NCBI GenBank assembly: GCA_026225945.1
Contig: JAMJFZ010001815.1
Span: 17,739,001 to 17,803,000 of the forward strand
Source: Cricetomys ansorgei
Lineage: Eukaryota; Chordata; Mammalia; Rodentia; Nesomyidae
Length of the DNA: 64,000 nt
Direction: 5' to 3'
Shown here: positions 13,190 to 25,672 of the stretch, piece by piece
How the letters are laid out: each line of letters opens with the position of its first letter
Numbering within the stretch: the first letter of the stretch is position 1
Translations under genes and position numbers: made by a program
Notes under the pieces: generated by a model
Seen by the model: only the letters and a program-made list of their open reading frames with translations
What the model was told of the DNA's origin: nothing
Databases searched by the model: none

Positions 13190-13310
13190 TTTACTACTTT
13201 ATGTATAATTCCAGCTTTAGGATCAATGCCCTCTTCTGGCCTCTGTGGGTATATGCATGCATATGGTATGCACACATCTAAAACCAAAACAAATTTTTTA
13301 AAATCTAAAA
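13190..13310 (+). mobile_element. B2 SINE 3' fragment
   Basis: Contains the B2 3' body tgccctcttctggcctctgt followed by gcatgcatat, cacacat and an A/T-rich end. The tRNA-like head is missing. Confidence 0.65.
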
Positions 13311-13375
13311 TTTTCTGGGAAGACAATCTTAGTTGAAGAATTGCCTCTATCAGGCTGAACTGTTAGAATGTTGAT

Positions 13376-13735
13376 GAATGTGTGTAGGGGCATCTACATT
13401 GTTGATTGATGTAGTATGTCACAGTTAACTAAGGGCTGCACTAACCCTTTAGGTAGGTGGTCCTGAACTGTATAAGAAAGCTTATGTTTGCCTGCCAGCC
13501 AACCAGCATGCAGCATCCTCTGGCTCCTGTTGCATTTCTTTGGCTATGAAGTGAGTTTCTAGGTTAGAGGTAATGTTGTGTGAAAACAGCAAGCAAGCAT
13601 GCCTTCAAGACCCATGTGGGCTCCTGCCTTGACTTCCCTCAATGATGGACCATAAACTAGAATTTCAAACTCAAATAAACCTTTTGTTACCCAAGCTGCT
13701 TTAGATCATGACATCTTATCACAGCAACAGGGAAA
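13376..13735 (+). repeat. Rodent interspersed repeat related to 48583-48990
   Basis: Shares with 48583-48990 the ordered blocks gattgatgt, ggtggtcctg...tataagaaagc, gacttccctc, aataaacc, ccaagctgctt, then a terminal tatcacagcaacag. Same orientation. Common in rodent DNA; I do not assign the family name. Confidence 0.7.
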
Positions 13736-16031
13736 AAAATTGTCACAGATGTCTAAGTTGAGGTTGTGTCTATGGTATAAGACCTTTGTTTTGATAAAAA
13801 AAAATTACTTATGTATAGAAGTAAAGAAAAAATTTGAGAGTCATTATGAGACAAGTTACTGAATTCTAAGGATAATTGTGAATCACTGAAGCTTGACTTG
13901 GTAAGAATCCTGCTCTGGTAAGAAGGATGTCAGAGCATAAAATAGAGCTACAGCTATTGGGAAAGAATGCAGGCATAATTAGTATAAATGGAGATAAAAG
14001 GTTCTTCACTACAATCAATACATGACATAATGAAGAAGTGAATTAGTAATAGTATGAATAAAAACCAATTGTGATCGTGAGTTTCAGATTCTTTCTGAGG
14101 TTCGAATTGATTCGATTCCATAACTGATGTTGCTGTGAGAGAAAAGGAGGGAACTGAGAGTATATTTATTCTAAAAACATTTGAAACTAATCTCTTACAT
14201 ATTGGTATTCAGAAAAGAGCAATCCCCAAGAGACAACCAAAAGTGAAATCTTGGATTTTAGTACAGAAGTCAAATCAATAAACATAGGCAGTGATCAACT
14301 ACATAGAAATATGGTCGAAGCTGTGTACATACAAATGACAGGAAGTGAGATGACTCGTACTCTGAAAATAATCAGGGCAGGTGTCAAAGGATGAATGACT
14401 AGAGGTAGTTCGTACAAGAATTCCCTGAATAAGATTGCAAAGTCACTGTCAAATAATTGAGAGGCAAGAGATCATAATATGTGAATTATTATCTACTTCT
14501 AATAAAGTTTAGTGTGTTAGAGTTTTTAAGGATATAATTACAGATGGTGTAACATGGGCATTCTCAGGAAAAGTACAGACACAGGGAGCAGTGCTTAAAT
14601 TCCCATCCTTTGGGTGACTTCAGTGGTCATATCCTTAAGATTTGATTCAGTTGTCTATAAGGACTTACTTTGCACTGGTTTATGCAGCTACACCCACCCA
14701 CATACTGCCGTCTCACAACTGTTCAGAGGAATTATTCAATGTTGACAGTATCAGACAAGCAGAGAATGGTTTTTAGGTTGATAATATCTTCAAATACCAA
14801 ATGTTAGAATTTTCAACTGTAAAGAATTTCAAGTGTTATTCCTGAAATACATGATTCCTGAAAACATAGCTCCATTTCTTCCCCAGTACACCAGTAAAAT
14901 GGTGTCTCACGTGCACTCAAGTGAATATACTTTTTCTTTTTGAAGTTAATATCATGATTTATTCTTGATTTAGAAATATAAACTATTGTGCTTTTCAGAT
15001 TGAACATTCATATTTGATATTTTCTGAAATTGAATCTGAATAGAGACACAATTTCAACATCTTTTTTTTTCCACCACAATGCCTTTTTATCAACATAAAG
15101 TCTATTTCATTTCTAAAATTTACTGAGAATCTTAATAACCACTCTGGTATAAGATCTTAGTCTTTAGCTAAGGAACAGTAGCATTCCAATCTGATGCTGT
15201 AGCTAGAAGCAAGGCCTGGCTTCTCTTTCTCAGCTTGTTTTTCTTCCTCTCACTGCTTAGCTTTGTACTTCACACATCCATTGCTTGCTTTGCTTCCTTT
15301 CTTAAAAACAAGACACATCTTGACACCAAGCCCCCAAAAATAGAGAAACTTGCATCTGTTTTGTTATTTTGTATTACTGACGTCAATTCAGTTAGTTAGA
15401 CTCAGGTGTAAATGTGTAAAGGTTCTCCCCCACCTTCTAGCCCTCTACTAGTCTTGGTAGATGCATGGAATAAAGGAGTAATTTTTCTTAAGTTAGAAAG
15501 AAAAAATTAAATTATTAATTTCTTTGTATAGTACTGTCATACAGATCCTCTTGAGAGAACAGTTCAAAAGTTTTTTGAAGCTATGACTTGGCATGATATG
15601 AAACACTACGAGTTCTTTGATTATTTCTGTTTTGTTTAGTAGGAATTATCACCCAAATCCACTTATTCCAAATGTTTCGTAATGGAAACCATGGGTAGAT
15701 TAATGCACAAAGCCATTTCTGAGTACAAACAATACAAACAACTAAGGGATTGTGGGTAGCCTCTTGTGCACCTAGCTAAGAACCCCAATTTAAGGTGTTT
15801 CCCAGGGCCAACACAGTAGGTTGGTAATGATTCGTGTCTTTCATTCATTTTCTATTGTCTCAGCCTCTCATTAACTACATGTCATGCTCTGTTCTCAGTT
15901 CTAAGGCTTTGTCAATGAATGACTTTGACAAAACTCTTGCTCTTATGGAATTGTGAAACCTGTGTTTCATATTAATGATACTCGATGGTTATAATTGCTG
16001 TGAAGAGAAATAAAGCAATCTACCAGGTTTC

Positions 16032-16202
16032 AAAATGCAGAATGGTCGGGAGGTGGTGGTGCATACCTTTAGTCCTAGCACTCCGGAGGCAGAGGCAGGC
16101 AGTTCTCTATGAGTTCGAGGCCATCCTGGTCTACAGAGTGAGTTCCAGGACAGCCACTACCCCACTACCACCACCACCAAAAAAGAAAAAAAATGCAGAG
16201 TG
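16032..16202 (+). mobile_element. B1 SINE with target-site duplication and CCA-rich 3' end
   Basis: B1 body at 16045-16189 (ggtggtggtgcatacctt through tctacagagtgagttccagg). It is flanked by 13-bp direct repeats aaaatgcagaatg (16032-16044) and aaaatgcagagtg (16190-16202), differing at one base. After gacagcc the normal B1 3' end is replaced by an ACC/CCA-rich stretch and then the A-tail. Confidence 0.93.
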
Positions 16203-16714
16203 AGAACAGGGATCCTGTTTCATGAAAAAAAAGGTCAGGAAAGACCTCTGAACAGTGATATGAAAAATGGCAAAAACCAAAAAAAAATGGCTGAGAACCT
16301 GAGCTGCAGTGGCATATGCAGACTAAACACTTCAAATACAACAAAAGCAGCAATGGGAGAACTCTGGGAATGTTGAGGGGACTAGAGTAAAGCCATGAAA
16401 GAAAGGCCGTAAAAGGTAACACGAGGGGAGATTTGGAAGGCATTTGTCTGAAGATCTAAAGATGGGTGGGGAAAAAAAAGCTACAGATTTGAGCAGGAAA
16501 AAAGAATGGCACAATCTGATCTTTTAGTGGATTGTTACAATTACAAAGTGGAAAATGATATGCTGTGTGGGATATGAGTGATGTAGCAGAGAACAGGGAA
16601 AAGATACAGGGGCTTGTGGTAGGCTATACCCGAAATGGTAAGAAGTTATCTTCACAGTTGGTCTGGCAGATTTCACTAACAGTTTAATTAGGGTGTGAAT
16701 GAAAGAGGAAGTTC

Positions 16715-16830
16715 TTAGCCTAGCATGGTGATGCATCCAATGGTCTCAGCCACTACTGTGGATGCTGTTGCTGGATGATCTCATGGCCCAGGTATTCAAG
16801 ACTGCCTCAGGAAAAATAAGAAACACAAAG
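16715..16830 (+). mobile_element. Very degenerate SINE
   Basis: Has the weak order of a proto-B1: tagcatggtgatgcatcc, gtctcagccact, cccaggtattcaagac, then an A-rich end. Low similarity. Confidence 0.35.
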
Positions 16831-17764
16831 GTTCAAGGACATTTCTCTATGGTAGCTCTAGGACAGTTTATGTCAGAAATCTATTATGTGACTATTTAAG
16901 TGTCTCTAAAGTTTAGAGTCCAAAGTGGGGATAGGGGGGTCCTCATTTACACATAAGTCCTTATTCCCACTGTCTATTGCTAATTTCACTCATGGGGAAA
17001 CTGATGGATTTTATCCAAGGAAGCCATCATCATCCTTGGGGTAAGGATCACCATAATCCTGGGGCAAGAGCCAGAATGAAAATAGTCATTACAATGATTT
17101 TATAAACCTGTGCCTCAGGTTAAGCTCCAGTTAAACAATGATATAAGTCTTATTTTCCCTATGATTTGGGTTTAAATAAACCTTGTTTGCCTGAAATGTT
17201 GATGTGTATCTTGTGCTTACGTCATGAATACTCAATAATGAAAGAAAAGCTAAAAATCAACCATGCCCAGCTAGGAGCTAGTGACCTGTGTTATACTTTG
17301 CAAGAACATTTTCTATTTAAGTAAATTTTTTAAAAATTAAAAATATATGCAAGTTTAGTATGTAAGAAAAAGACATGTTTGAAAGTATTTTATCCCTGCA
17401 GCTTAAAATATTTTTAACAGTACTATTGTCACAGTTAGAACTTTTGACCCTAATGTAGAAAACATTAATCATGTTATCATGTTCCAGTATCAGTAGGCTT
17501 CTAATCAAATCTCTTGTAAGTAAGCTGGGGTGTAAAGTCGTTACATAAACTTCCATGTTTATCTAATCTGTTTTATGTACTTGTGTTCAGGGATACAATT
17601 ATTCATCAAATCATTATTCCATAATGTTTTCATCGCTGGAAATCTTTAAAGCATTCGAATAGCTATTCCCTCTTGTTTTAAATAATCCAATTCTCCTTAG
17701 TTTTTCTATATTATCCCGATTTTATTCCCAATTCTAATCTGAACACTGCTCTGCTGTGACTATC

Positions 17765-17912
17765 TTTTTGTTTGCTTTGTTGGTTGATTTGTTTTGTAGC
17801 CCTGGCTGTCCTGGAACTCACTCTGTAGCCCAGGCTGGCCTCAAACTCACAGAGATGTGCCTGCTTATGTCTCCTGTGTACTAGGATTAAAGGCGTGAGG
17901 CACCACTGGCCA
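17765..17912 (-). mobile_element. B1 SINE, minus strand
   Basis: Reverse-complement B1: tagccctggctgtcctgg, tctgtagcccaggctggcct, ggattaaaggcgtgaggcac. Lacks the gagacagg block beside the tail. Confidence 0.92.
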
Positions 17913-20123
17913 TCTGCTGTGGCTATCTTACATAGTCATTTCTAAAGCTTCACCTAGTAATTTTTTCTCCTTTTTCTTCATTTGACTTGACACCAACAAT
18001 AATAGAAAGTTTCAGAATGTCTTTTTTGAGGTATCTTAGGTTTAAATCATTTGAGTATGCATTTTAATGACAATTTACAAAGCATCAGATAGAGACTATT
18101 ATTCCAAAAATCTATTTTCAGAAATCTCAGTTGAGTACAATGGAGAGAAAATGTTTATATTCATTTTCCTCCTCATTCCTTATGCTATTCCAACAAAAGT
18201 TTGGGTCATACTCTACAGCAGTTCCCAAATTAATGGTGTCCAGGTATTCTTGATACTGCTTTTCTTGACAGTGTTGTCTCATGAGAGTCGTTTGTCCTGA
18301 TCAAACAATTTGCCTTCAGAATGAATGATTTTTTTTTTCCTTTGCATCTCAGTAATTAAAAGTTAAAGATTTGCTTTTTTATTTTATTCAGCCAATCACC
18401 CTCTAACCTACTTCTGTTATATTAAGGACTTCAGGGGAGTTCTTTTTTTAATATGACTATTGGGAATCTTACATATATGTTCTGTTTTTGTACATCAATG
18501 TTAAATTATTCCAGATCATTTGTTAAGTTCTGTAGTATCAGTCTTCATAAATACTTCATTAAAAATTTAAACTCTTTTTCCACCAAATTATACATATTAA
18601 AGGATAACTGAATTATCCTTGTTTAAGATCTTAGCCAAGAAAATATGAACTTTTTGCGCATTCACTCTTTATTCCTACAGTTACCATCCAGAAGGAAATG
18701 TGTTGCAATATGGGCAAGTCTTTGTCCATACCACATATTTATTTATTTTGTTTTTTTTGTATTTATTTATGCTTTTTTATTTTTTAAACCTTATTATTTT
18801 CAATTAAAATAAACATCACATGTTGAAATTAACCCGATTCAAAGTCTATACATCTCAATGAACTGCTGTACAGTTAGAATCATCATTCTTAAGTGATGAA
18901 GCTTCACACTGGAATTTGCACCTTCACCATTGAATATATTTTTTATGCACTTATCCACACTGAGATGAACCGTAACCTCTAAAATCTAAGGCACACAAAC
19001 CACAGCTTACAACATTCAAAATAGAGAACGCAGAGTAATATGCCGAACGCTTGAGAAAAACAATGCAAAAACAACATGAAAAGCTTTCATGTCTACGCAT
19101 ACCTATGAGGACAAAAGCATGCAGCTTATGGGAGGCGATGCATGTGACAGAGATCATGAAGATGAAGTTTGTGTTTAAGTGTTCTGGGTAGTTAGCATTT
19201 AATAGAGAATCATAACCTCAGAATTAAATTTTCTGATAGGAAATAGGAGAATTCTTTATACATGGTCACATACATCTAACCATAAAAGCTTTTCATTCAA
19301 TTGTCTATAGTATCTGCAGTGAATCTCTTGATGAGCCCTAAGCATTTGGGGAGCTATGAAGAGAGACTTTCAAGACTGAGTAGTTGATTTGCAGATCTTT
19401 CAGGGACCTCATCCAGGGAAATGCTTCCTGACATGCGAGTGAGCAGAAGGGCCATCTGGGATATGAAATGGCTTTTTGTTTCCATGGAGAACCTCTATCT
19501 AAACGTTATCAGAATTATAGTTTTTTCCGTGGTAAGTTCTTTCTTTCTGTGTAAGATAAATTCCTTTAAAATCTGGTAGATTCACACTTGTGGGTATAAA
19601 TGGAAAGATAAACTCTAAAGCTTCCTGAAAGCAAGACTTGAATGTTTAAAATGCTCTGTTCTCTACTGGTTTAAGTGATACTGTAAGGATTTAGAATTAG
19701 AAAAAGCAGCATATTGCATCCTTCTTTGCAATTTTGCTCTTCCACTAAAAGGACGCTACTGTGAGCATGTGCCACTATGAAAACTAATCCAGTTTCTGCT
19801 GTTTCTATGGAAATAATTGCTTATCTCTATGACAATAGTGGTCTGACTCCGTGTAAAGAACAAAGGCTATGAGTCCCTCTTAACAATTTATTTCCTTTTC
19901 TTTTTTCCTGTTTTCATGGTTTTGGCTATTTTCAAAAGTCTTGTTTTATTTGGCTATTCCAAGAAATCTGTGCTGACTTCACCCTCTTCACCAAAATATC
20001 CTTTAGTCAGTAGGAGGCTATGATCTGAATTTGCAGACTGAAAAGCAGACTCAGATAGGAAACCGATACTTCTGTTCATGGCGGGATGGGGGAGGGGCTG
20101 CTATTCTGTATCTTTTCAAAAAT

Positions 20124-20248
20124 GCTGGCAGGTATGAGGGAACACTCCTGTAATCTCAGAAATCCAGACTTGGAGGCAAGACGATTAGAAATTTAAGGCC
20201 AACCTCAGCTACATAGCAAGGCCGTGTCCTATAAAAATAAAGTCGTAA
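20124..20248 (+). mobile_element. Proto-B1-like SINE
   Basis: Reads gctggcaggtatgagggaac, ctcctgtaatctcagaaatc, taaggccaacctcagctaca, tagcaaggccgtgtc, then an A-rich end. The 'cagctacatagcaaggc' form is typical of older B1/PB1 copies. Confidence 0.65.
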
Positions 20249-21381
20249 AACAGACTGTGCTACCTTTAGAACTTGACAGGAATCCAACCACGTTCCATGA
20301 CTAACAGGCCTCCTACAAGTCACTTCATCACTAAAGTCCTCTGATGCTCCTTGCACAGTAAAATAACATTAACAAATTTAAAAACAAAAACAACAAAAAC
20401 CCGAGGAGTTACTGCTGTGATCCTGTGTTACATATATTTGGTAGCTGGCAAGTAATAGGGCCTGAGTTTTGAAATACACAAACGGGCAATTTTGGGTTCT
20501 ACTACTGACTGGATATCTAACTATGGTGACATTATTCCAGTCCCTGTGTCCACAGTCCAATCCCCTAGGAAACTTTTAAATTGCTACTGAAGTTTGTTAC
20601 CCTGTTTGTTGAAAAATATCTCAATATTAGGCTTAGTGTGCACTTTACAATGAGGAGAAGGATAGTATACTTCCAGGCAGATATAACAAATCAAAACAGT
20701 GTGCTGTGTGTTTTAGAAGGAACATATGGCCCAGTTGCCTGCTGGAGAGTAATGACAATAAACACGCATAAGGATTTCACTGGCAATTGGTGTCTTAAGA
20801 GGAGACTCCTTTGTTCCATGTATTTATTTGTCATTAGTCAAATTGCAGCTCCCTTGAATGATTTATAGACTTTTTTTACTGATTTAACTTTATGATATCT
20901 AAACATTTGTCTGCCAAATTGTTTTGTTTATTTCATATACATTCCAAATGGCCCTATAGGCTGTAGAATTTATCAGTGTTTTAGTATCCCTGGTTCTTAA
21001 AGTCTTTTGTGTAATGAACAATATCTGAGAGCTTTTGTAAGCTAGAAGAAAATTTCTCCTATCAGGGGCTTTCTGCGTGGTATGACTGTAAACAACTACT
21101 AAAATTTTGTGTATGAAGAATTTTAACTTCAGATTGTAAATATTTTTTCATAATGCCCATAATGTTTCTATAGAATTGGTGCTCATTTAACGTTAGCTGA
21201 ATGAATGGATTCTCTGGGTTGTTACATTTCATTCTCCATGTTGGGAAACTTATTCATATCTATATGTCAACTGTCAGTTCTAACATAAATGCATCCAATT
21301 TATATTTATATATTGTAAATATAATCAGTCTCCAGACCAGATCTTGTAACTCACATGTTCATGTAGAGGAATATTTAATCA

Positions 21382-22227
21382 TTTAGTCCAGCAGCATGGC
21401 TGCTCTAGCAAAGGGTCACATTGAAAGTCCTGTATGATAGCTAGGAAGGGATGAAATCTAAGGGTCTATATGAAGGGATCACATTTAGAAACATGTTCAG
21501 TCTGGATTGAATAGAGAAAGAATGTAGTACACACTTTTAATCCCAGTATTAAGAAGGCAATGGTGGTGCATACCTTTCATTCCTGCACTTGGGAGACAGG
21601 AAGCACAGCTTGTAGATAGAAGGCAGAGTTCAGAAAGAGTCAGTGTCAGACAGAAAGTGATGCCTTAGATGAGTCAGAATGAAGGGCAGGCAAAGTAACA
21701 AATCAATGGAAGAATTAGCAGAGTGGGTCATAGTGAGGGCCCATCTAACTCTCACGATAGAAAATCAGGCTCTCGGCTCAGAGATTCAAGCTGTCTGAAG
21801 CAGGCAGACAGAGACTAAGAAACAGAGACAGAGACAAAGGAGAAGTCTGAAGAATCTGAGGCAGAGGCACAGAGGCAGTTCTGCAGAAGAAGTATCAGAC
21901 AAAAAGAGTGAGTCAGTTTGAAGCCAAGTGGAGCAGTTCAGTCAGAGAAGTTGCAGGAATTATCCAGAGTCTTTCAGAGTCAGAAGAGTTCAGTCAGAAA
22001 CAATCAGCTGGCTCAATAGGTTAGTTTGAACTAGTCAGCTTGGAGAAGAGTTTGAGCCAGAACAGTGGGTGAGTTGAACCTGAAGAGTTAGTCGAGTTAA
22101 GCCAGCTCCGGGTTCAGAAGGAGCCAGTCAGCGTGGCTCAGTCAGCAGTAAGTCTCAGAGGTTGATTAGATTATATGGAGGCTGAAGCCTTCCAGTTCTA
22201 GGCTTAAGTTTAGATTGTACAAAGTCC
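21382..22227 (+). repeat. Composite repeat with SINE-like modules and purine-rich body, copy 1
   Basis: Begins tttagtccagcagcatggct, then SINE-like modules with ttaatcccag and ggtggtgcatacctttc, then about 500 nt rich in cagag/gtcag words, and ends with gaggctgaagcc...agattgtac. The same ordered blocks occur in reverse at 37903-38548, so this is one dispersed repeat family, not a local accident. Family not named; an LTR-type or chimeric retroelement is possible. Confidence 0.7.
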
Positions 22228-23998
22228 AAAACTGCTCCAGGGCTCCAGGACCAGGACCAGGGATTGAATCAGGCAATTAACAACAACCCTTTAAACCTTA
22301 ATCTATGGCTACCTGAATCAACACCTACATGTTCTGCCTTGTACCCTACCTAAGTACTCTGCCCTCTAAATACAGTTTCACTATTAGTGTTAACACAATA
22401 GCAATTACTACTATTAATACTAGTATCATTGTTACCCTGGAGTATCTTAAGTGTTATGATCTCTCAGTTTCTCTTACTCAGAATGTCCTTTCTTATCTGT
22501 ACTATTCTGATGCCTCTGGAACATTATACACCTTTTCTAGACCCTAGGAACCCTGAGTTCCTTCCTCATTAACTCAGACCTATCTGTTAAACCCACTTTG
22601 GACAGTACTGTTCAGAGTGTCTTTTCTTGATCTACTTCTTGTTGTCTACCTCATCAGTCATTTCCTTCATGATAGCAGTTATCACATCTGGAATAGAATG
22701 AATTGTCTTTTTCCCTTGAGAGTAGGGCATATCCCTTAAACTACACTATAGCACTTTAAGAACAAAGACTTCATGATTCCTGTTCAGTTGCTAAATTTCA
22801 ATGGTAGGGCGATTCATGGAATACTCTGGAGTTTAATGGAGGCTGAATGTATTCACAAATGAATGTTTAAGTCTATAATAATGTCTTTACTCCTATCAAG
22901 AGAAAGCACTCCCCATAGTTACTGCTCTTGGGGAATGTGGGATTCACTATCTGGGGAAGCCTGGTGTTGCTGAGCTCATCAGAGTTTCTGGGCTTATTTT
23001 CTTGCAGGGTTTAAGTATCTCTTAGCTTCAAAATAAAAAAAGAGAATGTGAAAAAATATTAATGCTTCTTTTCTCAAGCCCCTTGCTGTTTTATACTTGA
23101 TTAATTACAACCGAATGTTCCTTCTGTAGATACTGTGTTCAGAATTTTACTGGCTGCACAAAACACAGGACTTTTACGTGAAGTATGTTCTAAATTAATT
23201 TGTTTTTATTACTTAGGCATACATGCAAAAATCACTTTCCATCTCACGTCTTGCATTGTATTCTTGAGAGGATTAAAATTCTGACCTACCTGCACAGAGA
23301 AAATGAATATTTGTAGGTGTATTTTCTAAAAGAACTCAGTCACACTCTTTTTGAAACCGGAAGGAAATTGATGTCATCAGTGGGCATCTTTTTCACTGTA
23401 CTGTGCGTGATATGGAAGAACACAATAGCCAAAAAGCGTCTACAATAGATAGCACAGTAAATGATGGCACTGAAATGATTTTTTATTCTACTTGCTAAAG
23501 AAAAACAGTCATTTTAAAAGTGTCTCCAAATTATGTCTAGAATAGTGTGGTTATGCCATTACTTGTAAGTACCTGAGGAGTAAATATTTTAGGATTTGTG
23601 AACTGCACCATCTCTGTTACAGGTACTTGAACTGCCATTGTGCCCTGAAAGTAGTGAGTGGCCATATATGTTCCAATAAGATTTTATTTATGGCATTGAA
23701 ATTCTAATTTTATATAATTTTCACATGCCAAGAAGATTTATTCTTGATTTTTTCCCATTGTTTAAAAAAATGTGAAAAGCATTTTTAGTTTGCAGATGGT
23801 ACAAAAATAGCCAAGGGGACACATTTGTTGTGGGTTACAATTTATTTATTTCTGGTCAAGACGATTCTAATTGAACAAGACCCAAGTGCATGGCCTCAGA
23901 TCGACTTGTGCCCATCAGCATCTTCCATGCTGGGTAAATGCGACCTGAGAAGTGGAAGGAGTTCCCCAAAGAGCACCAGGGCCTAAGGGAAAAAATGG

Positions 23999-24016
23999 CA
24001 AACAAACAAACAAAAA
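23999..24016. repeat. CAAA simple repeat
   Basis: A short run of aaac units. Confidence 0.8.
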
Positions 24017-24183
24017 CAGAAATATATTCTACTGTCCAGATTGCCAGGCTTGAAATGGGTAATGGATGAAAAAGAGAATGTGAAGATAACATAGAAATGA
24101 CTTACAAGAGTTTCTTGTTTTGAAATGTTTCTTGCAATGTGAAAAATAGTTAATTATTTAATTTGAATACAGCATATACTGCA

Positions 24184-24250
24184 TAAAGAATTACAAAAAT
24201 TATTTAAGCATACATTAAGAATTACAAGAATTAATTAAGAATTACAAGTT
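24184..24250 (+). repeat. AT-rich short tandem repeat
   Basis: Imperfect copies of an attaagaattacaag unit, the two best 18 nt apart, with a more diverged one upstream. Confidence 0.6.
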
Positions 24251-24890
24251 GAAGATGAAACTAGCAAAAGTCCCACATTGTTACTTATTTTTAATGCTCA
24301 TATAGTGTGTCTACACTTGACTGACATAGGATCCTATTGTTTTCTAAAAATAGAAATTGAAAACTTGTAACACAAGATCATTTCTTATCTAAATTTGTAT
24401 ACAGTGCCACTAGGATGTGAGCATCTTAAATGTTGTAATGATGGTGGTTGTAGCTGTGTGTTGCTGCTCTGTCTCACCAAGGATGACAAGGAGGCATAAT
24501 CATAGGTTCAAATGCTTCCAAACCTCAACAGAAGGAAGCATCATCCTGGCCAGCTCCACACTGGCCCTGAGTGTCTGAGCTCAGGTGTTTTTAATGATTC
24601 AGAATGCTTCAGTTGTAGATCATTAGCAATCAAACATCCCCCACAGAAATCCAACACCTACAGACAATACAAAACATAGACCCAGGCCAACCCTCAACCA
24701 ATCGTGCACAAAACAATTATTTTATACATAACTAAAAATAAACTTCCACAACAGATAGTGGCAACAGACATGATGGAGCTTGCTGGTCCTAAGCATGCCC
24801 TGCCCTCTCCAGGTATTTCCAGAGAAGTGACAGCTAAGCATCACACCTGAACTATCTCTTTCTCTGTGGATGTCAGCATTCTAATACCTA

Positions 24891-25236
24891 CTTGTCTTAG
24901 TAGGGGTTTCTAGTTGCTGTGAAGAGACACTGTGACCACAGCAACTCTCATAAAGGAAACCATTTAATTGAGGCTGGCTTACAGTTCAGAGATTTAGCTC
25001 ATAATCATCACAGTGATGGAGGCATGCAGGCATGCATTGGTATGAAAAGTAGCTGAGAGTTCTACAACCAGACAGGCAGTAGAAAGAGACCTAGACACCG
25101 GGCCTGGATTGAACATCTGAATCTTCAAATCCCACCCCCAGTGATATACTTTCTCCAACAAGGCCATGCCTACTCCAACAGGGCCACATTTCCTAATAGT
25201 GGGCCTATAGGGGCCATTTTCATTCAAACCACCACA
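24891..25236 (+). repeat. Rodent interspersed repeat beginning ctgtgaagagac-type end
   Basis: Starts cttagtaggggtttctagtt, gctgtgaagagacac, continues through ggctggcttacagttcagag and agctgagagttctacaacca, and ends gggccattttcattcaaacc. Its left end, reverse complemented, resembles the right end of the repeats at 13376 and 48583. Name not assigned; it is a recognisable high-copy rodent sequence. Confidence 0.75.
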
Positions 25237-25524
25237 CTCACCTTTTGGGAAAGACAACTGTGCTGGTGGGAAACCCAAAGAGTAGTGAACAATTAAAGTT
25301 CCATCTATGGAAATATCTGAATGTTTCCTACAGACCACTGTGTCAGAATCTTATGACAGGATTTGTCACAGAGAGGATAGAACATAAAGTCTGTGCAGAT
25401 CAAGGAAAGTACACATGCTGCTTCTCAAACCATTGTTCTTCAATGATGTCTAGTTTTGATTTGATGGACATGTGAGTATTTCATTGCCTCAGACTGAACC
25501 TGTCTTTTGTTCTTAGGGACAAAG

Positions 25525-25672
25525 AGTACAACGAAGCAGAGTACATTTGTTGTTCATTTCTAAGACAAAATGAAACTGCACCAGGCAGCACAAACCTGAG
25601 TAGACAAACTGGGAGGGAGAGGACCCAAATGTCTTGCAAATGAACAGCAAATGTACTCTGCTTCATTGTACT
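25525..25672. repeat. Long inverted repeat (42-nt arms, 64-nt spacer)
   Basis: Left arm 25525-25566 and right arm 25631-25672 are reverse complements at 38 of 42 positions. Two of the four differences would be U-G wobbles in a + strand transcript. The spacer 25567-25630 has no obvious structure. No known SINE or LINE overlaps it. It could be a non-autonomous DNA transposon end pair, a local inverted duplication, or a transcribed hairpin within the ADGRB3 intron. Confidence 0.9.

Noticed and set aside
24700..24760. Similarity between about 24705-24752 and 50012-50050 (aaaacaattat...aaataaacttcc)
   Set aside because: Only about 35-45 nt are alike and AT-rich; too little to define a repeat family, though both could be relics of one.
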